Shown here: piece by piece, positions 6,188 to 8,953 of the stretch | How positions within the stretch are numbered: the stretch's first letter is position 1 | Layout of the letters: each line of letters opens with the position of its first letter | Assembly: GCA_017116025.1 (NCBI GenBank) | Contig: JAFITR010000055.1 | Location: 1 to 8,953 of the forward strand | Direction: 5' to 3' | DNA: 8,953 bases | Source of the DNA: Simkania negevensis | GTDB taxonomy: Bacteria; Chlamydiota; Chlamydiia; Chlamydiales; JAFITR01 | Position numbers and translations under genes: made by a program | Notes under the pieces: generated by a model | The model's database searches: none | What the model was told of the DNA's origin: nothing | The model's input: only the letters and a program-made list of their open reading frames with translations

Positions 6188-8290
6188 ATGTTTTTTGAAT
6201 TTGCTGTCGCTATAAAATATTTTCTTCCCCGTTGGCGGCAGCTCTCCACGTCGATCATCTCTATCCTCTCCATCCTTGTCATCTCGCTCGTCGTCTGGCT
6301 CATCCTCGTCTTCTTGTCGGTCACCTACGGCATCGAAAAGGGCTGGGTCGACCGGCTCGTCACCTTCTACGCCCCTTTACGCCTCACTCCGACAGAAGAG
6401 TATTATAACTCCTACTATTACCAAGTAGACCAAGCGAGTGAAGCTTCCGGGTACCACACTAAGACGATTGGACAGAAGAGGGTTGCTTCTCTATCCAACC
6501 CCTACGACCCTCTAACAGATGTAGCCCTACCCCTCTCCTTTCCCCGCCCTTTGTCAGACGAACAAGGAACGCTGCACGACGTTGTCAAAGAAACCTTTTC
6601 TTCTATCGAAGAGGCGCTACAAGGGGAAGGAGGGCGCGCTACGGACTATGAATCAGGGCTGAGCACGATGCGCCTTCGCCTGCTACGTGGCAGCCAGGGT
6701 TTTGCCCCCTCGTGGGAGCAGACGGGAACGCAAACCTTTCTGTCACAAGGGGCATATGTCACCTCTTTTGACGAAGGCAACAGCCAACTCCACGCCATCG
6801 TCGCCCCCCCTACGATCGACGACATCAACAACCTCATGCTCCTGCTGCCCCTATCGTCTGCTTCAACAAGCGAAGACCACCCTTCATACGACCCCCTCCT
6901 GCCCAAGCAACAGATGGGCTGGGCCATCGCCTCTCTTTTCAGCCATCTCACCATCACAAGCCTTAAAACAACAGAAGGGTGGGAACTCCCTTCTGACTTG
7001 CTACCAAAGCGAGGATCATGGCAGGGGAGCATCAGCTACTCCTTTCACGGCCGCCCGCGCGAATTTATCCCTGGCGGCAAATGTATAGGCGGCTCTTGTG
7101 AAGCTGCTACGCTATCGTGGGATGAGAAAGGGGCTCATATTACCACGGCCAGCAGCTCATTCCCCTCCTCCCTTGACGAGCTGACCATCCGCTTCCCCGC
7201 CGATACCGGCCTGCCAGCACAGATCATCGCCTCTTCTTTGCCATCGGCAGAGTCTCTCGACGACATCGCCTTTTCTATCGATACGATCTACCAAGGGGTG
7301 AAACTGAATGGCGTGCTGGCCCTGACCAACCTGCTCATCGGAGAGGCCGCCATCACTCACACCTTTGACACACCACCCGCCTCCTCTCCCCCTTGGCTAT
7401 ATGCATTAGGAAATAAAGATGCACACCTTCCCTCAAACCCTCTGGTAGGACAAGGGGTGCTGTTGTCAAAAAGCCTAAAAGAGAACGGTGCCCTTCTGGG
7501 CGATAGAGGCTACCTCTCCTACTACGCCCCTACGCCGTCAGGCATGCAAGAGCAGCGTATTTCCTTCTACATCGCAGGGTTCTACGACCACGGCCTCGTC
7601 CCCTTTGCCAGCAAAAACGTCATCGCCACACACAACATCACATCGCTGCTTATGGACACGATGAGCGACAAAGACAAAGAGTTAGGCAACGGCATCAACG
7701 TCTGGATCGACCACACCGACCGCGTTCAACAAGCAAAAGAGAAGGTCATTGCCGCCCTCGAAGAAAAAGGGCTGGCCCCCTATTGGAAGGTAGAGACTTT
7801 TGAAGAGTACGATTTTGCCAGGGATATCGTTCTACAGCTTAAAAGCGACAGGGTCCTCTTTACCCTCATCGCATGTATCATCATCGCCGTCGCATGCTCT
7901 AACATCATCTCCATGCTCATCCTCCTCGTCAACGACAAAAAGCAGGAGATCGGTATCATGCGCGCCATGGGAGCAAGCACATTCAACATCGCCGCCATCT
8001 TCGGTCTCTGCGGCATGGCGACAGGCCTTGTCAGCAGTGCTATCGGCACCATATGCGCCCTTTTCACACTCAAACATATCGATGCCCTCGGTGCTCTCCT
8101 CAGTGCAATACAAGGGCACGACGCATTCAACGCCGCCTTTTTCGGCGATAAGCTCCCCGACACCATCAGCAGCAGCGCCCTCACCTTCGTTCTTATCGCT
8201 ACACTAGTGATATCGCTCGGAGCAGGCCTCATCCCCGCACTCAAAGCATGCATGATGAAGCCATCAACCATCTTGCGCGGAGAGGGATAA
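6188..8290 (+). CDS. LolC/LolE-type lipoprotein-releasing permease with enlarged periplasmic domain
   Basis: Inner-membrane subunit of the Lol ABC transporter, which lifts mature lipoproteins from the inner membrane for delivery to the outer membrane. The four-helix plan of the family is visible. TM1 is at about residues 20-46, a long periplasmic region runs 47-555, TM2 is about 556-582, TM3 about 602-628 and TM4 about 664-686. The cytoplasmic coupling segment NDKKQEIGIMRAMGAS (582-597) after TM2 is typical of LolC/LolE. Residues about 420-485 resemble the second half of the usual periplasmic domain, so the extra sequence falls mainly between about 80 and 410. At 700 residues it is far longer than E. 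coli LolC (399) or LolE (414). The only periplasmic cysteines, C299 and C304, could form a small disulfide loop. lolD follows one base after the stop. Only one permease is visible, so it may form a homodimer, or a partner may lie outside the window. It could also be called LolE, as in Chlamydia annotations. Confidence 0.87.
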   Translation: MFFEFAVAIKYFLPRWRQLSTSIISILSILVISLVVWLILVFLSVTYGIEKGWVDRLVTFYAPLRLTPTEEYYNSYYYQVDQASEASGYHTKTIGQKRVASLSNPYDPLTDVALPLSFPRPLSDEQGTLHDVVKETFSSIEEALQGEGGRATDYESGLSTMRLRLLRGSQGFAPSWEQTGTQTFLSQGAYVTSFDEGNSQLHAIVAPPTIDDINNLMLLLPLSSASTSEDHPSYDPLLPKQQMGWAIASLFSHLTITSLKTTEGWELPSDLLPKRGSWQGSISYSFHGRPREFIPGGKCIGGSCEAATLSWDEKGAHITTASSSFPSSLDELTIRFPADTGLPAQIIASSLPSAESLDDIAFSIDTIYQGVKLNGVLALTNLLIGEAAITHTFDTPPASSPPWLYALGNKDAHLPSNPLVGQGVLLSKSLKENGALLGDRGYLSYYAPTPSGMQEQRISFYIAGFYDHGLVPFASKNVIATHNITSLLMDTMSDKDKELGNGINVWIDHTDRVQQAKEKVIAALEEKGLAPYWKVETFEEYDFARDIVLQLKSDRVLFTLIACIIIAVACSNIISMLILLVNDKKQEIGIMRAMGASTFNIAAIFGLCGMATGLVSSAIGTICALFTLKHIDALGALLSAIQGHDAFNAAFFGDKLPDTISSSALTFVLIATLVISLGAGLIPALKACMMKPSTILRGEG
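8281..8286 (+). promoter_or_regulatory. Ribosome binding site of lolD
   Basis: AGAGGG, the end of the permease coding sequence, stands 5 bases before ATG 8292. The site lies inside the upstream gene, consistent with coupled translation of permease and ATPase. Confidence 0.5.
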
Positions 8291-8291
8291 C

Positions 8292-8953
8292 ATGGCTATA
8301 CTAGAAACAAAAAATATCGCAAAAACATTCCGACGCCCTACCCTCACCCCCCTCTTTGATCGCGTTTCTATTACCGTAGAAAAAGGAGAAACTGTTGCCA
8401 TCATGGGCCCTTCCGGCTCAGGGAAAACCACCCTACTGCATATCCTAGGTACCCTCGAGAATCCATCAGAAGGCGAGGTATTGATCAATGGACAACGCGT
8501 AACACCACGCAATGCCGCTCAAATACGCAGAGAAAATATAGGCTTCGTCTTCCAGTCCTTCCACCTCATCGAACATGATACCGCCATAGAAAATGTCCTC
8601 ATGCCCGCACGGATCGCACGAGCTGCCACACGGCCAGGCACCCCCGCCTACAACAGAGCCGTCGCCATGCTCGATGCCATGGGACTCAACGGACGCTTAG
8701 AACACAAAACCCACCTGCTCTCCGGAGGAGAAAAGCAGCGCGTCGCCATCGCTCGCGCCCTATGCAACGACCCCGACATCATCCTCGCCGACGAACCCAC
8801 AGGAAACCTCGACACGGCAACGTCCGAAGCTATCCACTCTCTACTTATCCAATGTGCAAAAAAAGAAGGTAAAGTGCTCATCATCGCCACCCACGACGAA
8901 CAGCTCGCACGCCAGTGCGACCGACTCCTCACCCTACAAAACGGCACGCTCAA
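8292..8953 (+). CDS. lolD: Lipoprotein-releasing system ATP-binding protein LolD (3' partial)
   Basis: Cytoplasmic ABC ATPase that powers the Lol permease encoded just upstream. The first 220 residues are present and the frame is still open at the right edge; LolD proteins are usually about 225-235 residues, so only the tail is missing. All ABC motifs are intact: Walker A GPSGSGKT (39-46), Q-loop glutamine Q88 in FQSFHL, signature LSGGEKQR (143-150), Walker B IILADEPTG (163-171) with catalytic E168, the D-loop aspartate D174, and the switch histidine H201. The sequence fits the LolD/MacB/FtsE-like group. The assignment to LolD rather than MacB rests on the adjacent LolC/LolE-type permease and on the matching gene order in Chlamydia. 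The start lies one base after the permease stop, so the two genes are surely co-transcribed. Confidence 0.92.
   Translation, partial: MAILETKNIAKTFRRPTLTPLFDRVSITVEKGETVAIMGPSGSGKTTLLHILGTLENPSEGEVLINGQRVTPRNAAQIRRENIGFVFQSFHLIEHDTAIENVLMPARIARAATRPGTPAYNRAVAMLDAMGLNGRLEHKTHLLSGGEKQRVAIARALCNDPDIILADEPTGNLDTATSEAIHSLLIQCAKKEGKVLIIATHDEQLARQCDRLLTLQNGTL

Noticed and set aside
6687..7088. Alternative + strand frame inside the Lol permease gene, considered as a frameshift or a second gene
   Set aside because: The permease frame is unbroken over 700 residues with family motifs at both ends; the shadow frame shows low-complexity composition only.
1..8953. Mobile element, CRISPR array, tRNA/rRNA gene or defence cassette
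   Set aside because: No spaced direct repeats, transposase motifs, cloverleaf-like segments or unidentified accessory genes were seen; nearly all bases are covered by recognisable housekeeping genes.

Overview
The window is a dense stretch of ordinary bacterial chromosome with every recognisable gene on the + strand. Protein sequence and gene order point to the phylum Chlamydiae. The DnaA-like protein at the left edge resembles the second chlamydial DnaA paralogue (DnaA2, CT275 in Chlamydia trachomatis) more than a standard DnaA. The L33 protein matches chlamydial L33. The order rpmG, Lol-type permease, lolD is the order I recall for CT150-CT151-CT152, and zwf followed by pgl (devB) is also chlamydial (CT185-CT186). 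An alanine racemase gene, which Chlamydiaceae lack, and a rather high GC content suggest an environmental, Chlamydia-related lineage rather than Chlamydia itself. This placement rests on remembered sequences, not on a search.

Layout. (1) 1-2452: the 3' part of dnaA2 (5' end outside the window) overlaps alr by 4 bases, so the two are probably co-transcribed. (2) 2453-2574: an intergenic region with an imperfect inverted repeat, a near-consensus sigma-70/sigma-66 promoter and a short leader hairpin. (3) 2575-5934: a tight operon of zwf, pgl and tsaD. The first two are the opening steps of the oxidative pentose phosphate pathway, and the third makes the t6A modification of tRNA. Pgl and tsaD overlap by 4 bases. 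(4) 5935-6023: a short gap with a weak terminator-like hairpin and candidate promoter elements. (5) 6024-8953: rpmG, an unusually large LolC/LolE-type permease and most of lolD, cut by the right edge.

Functions. The genes are housekeeping: replication initiation (or a specialised version of it), D-alanine supply for peptidoglycan, NADPH and pentose supply, tRNA modification, the ribosome, and lipoprotein export to the outer membrane. I found no mobile element, CRISPR array, RNA gene or defence-type cassette. The points most worth a second look are the non-canonical sensor II of DnaA2, a histidine where alanine racemases usually carry a carboxylated lysine, the large periplasmic insertion in the Lol permease, and the inverted repeat overlapping the zwf promoter. 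I see no evidence for a wholly new multi-gene system.
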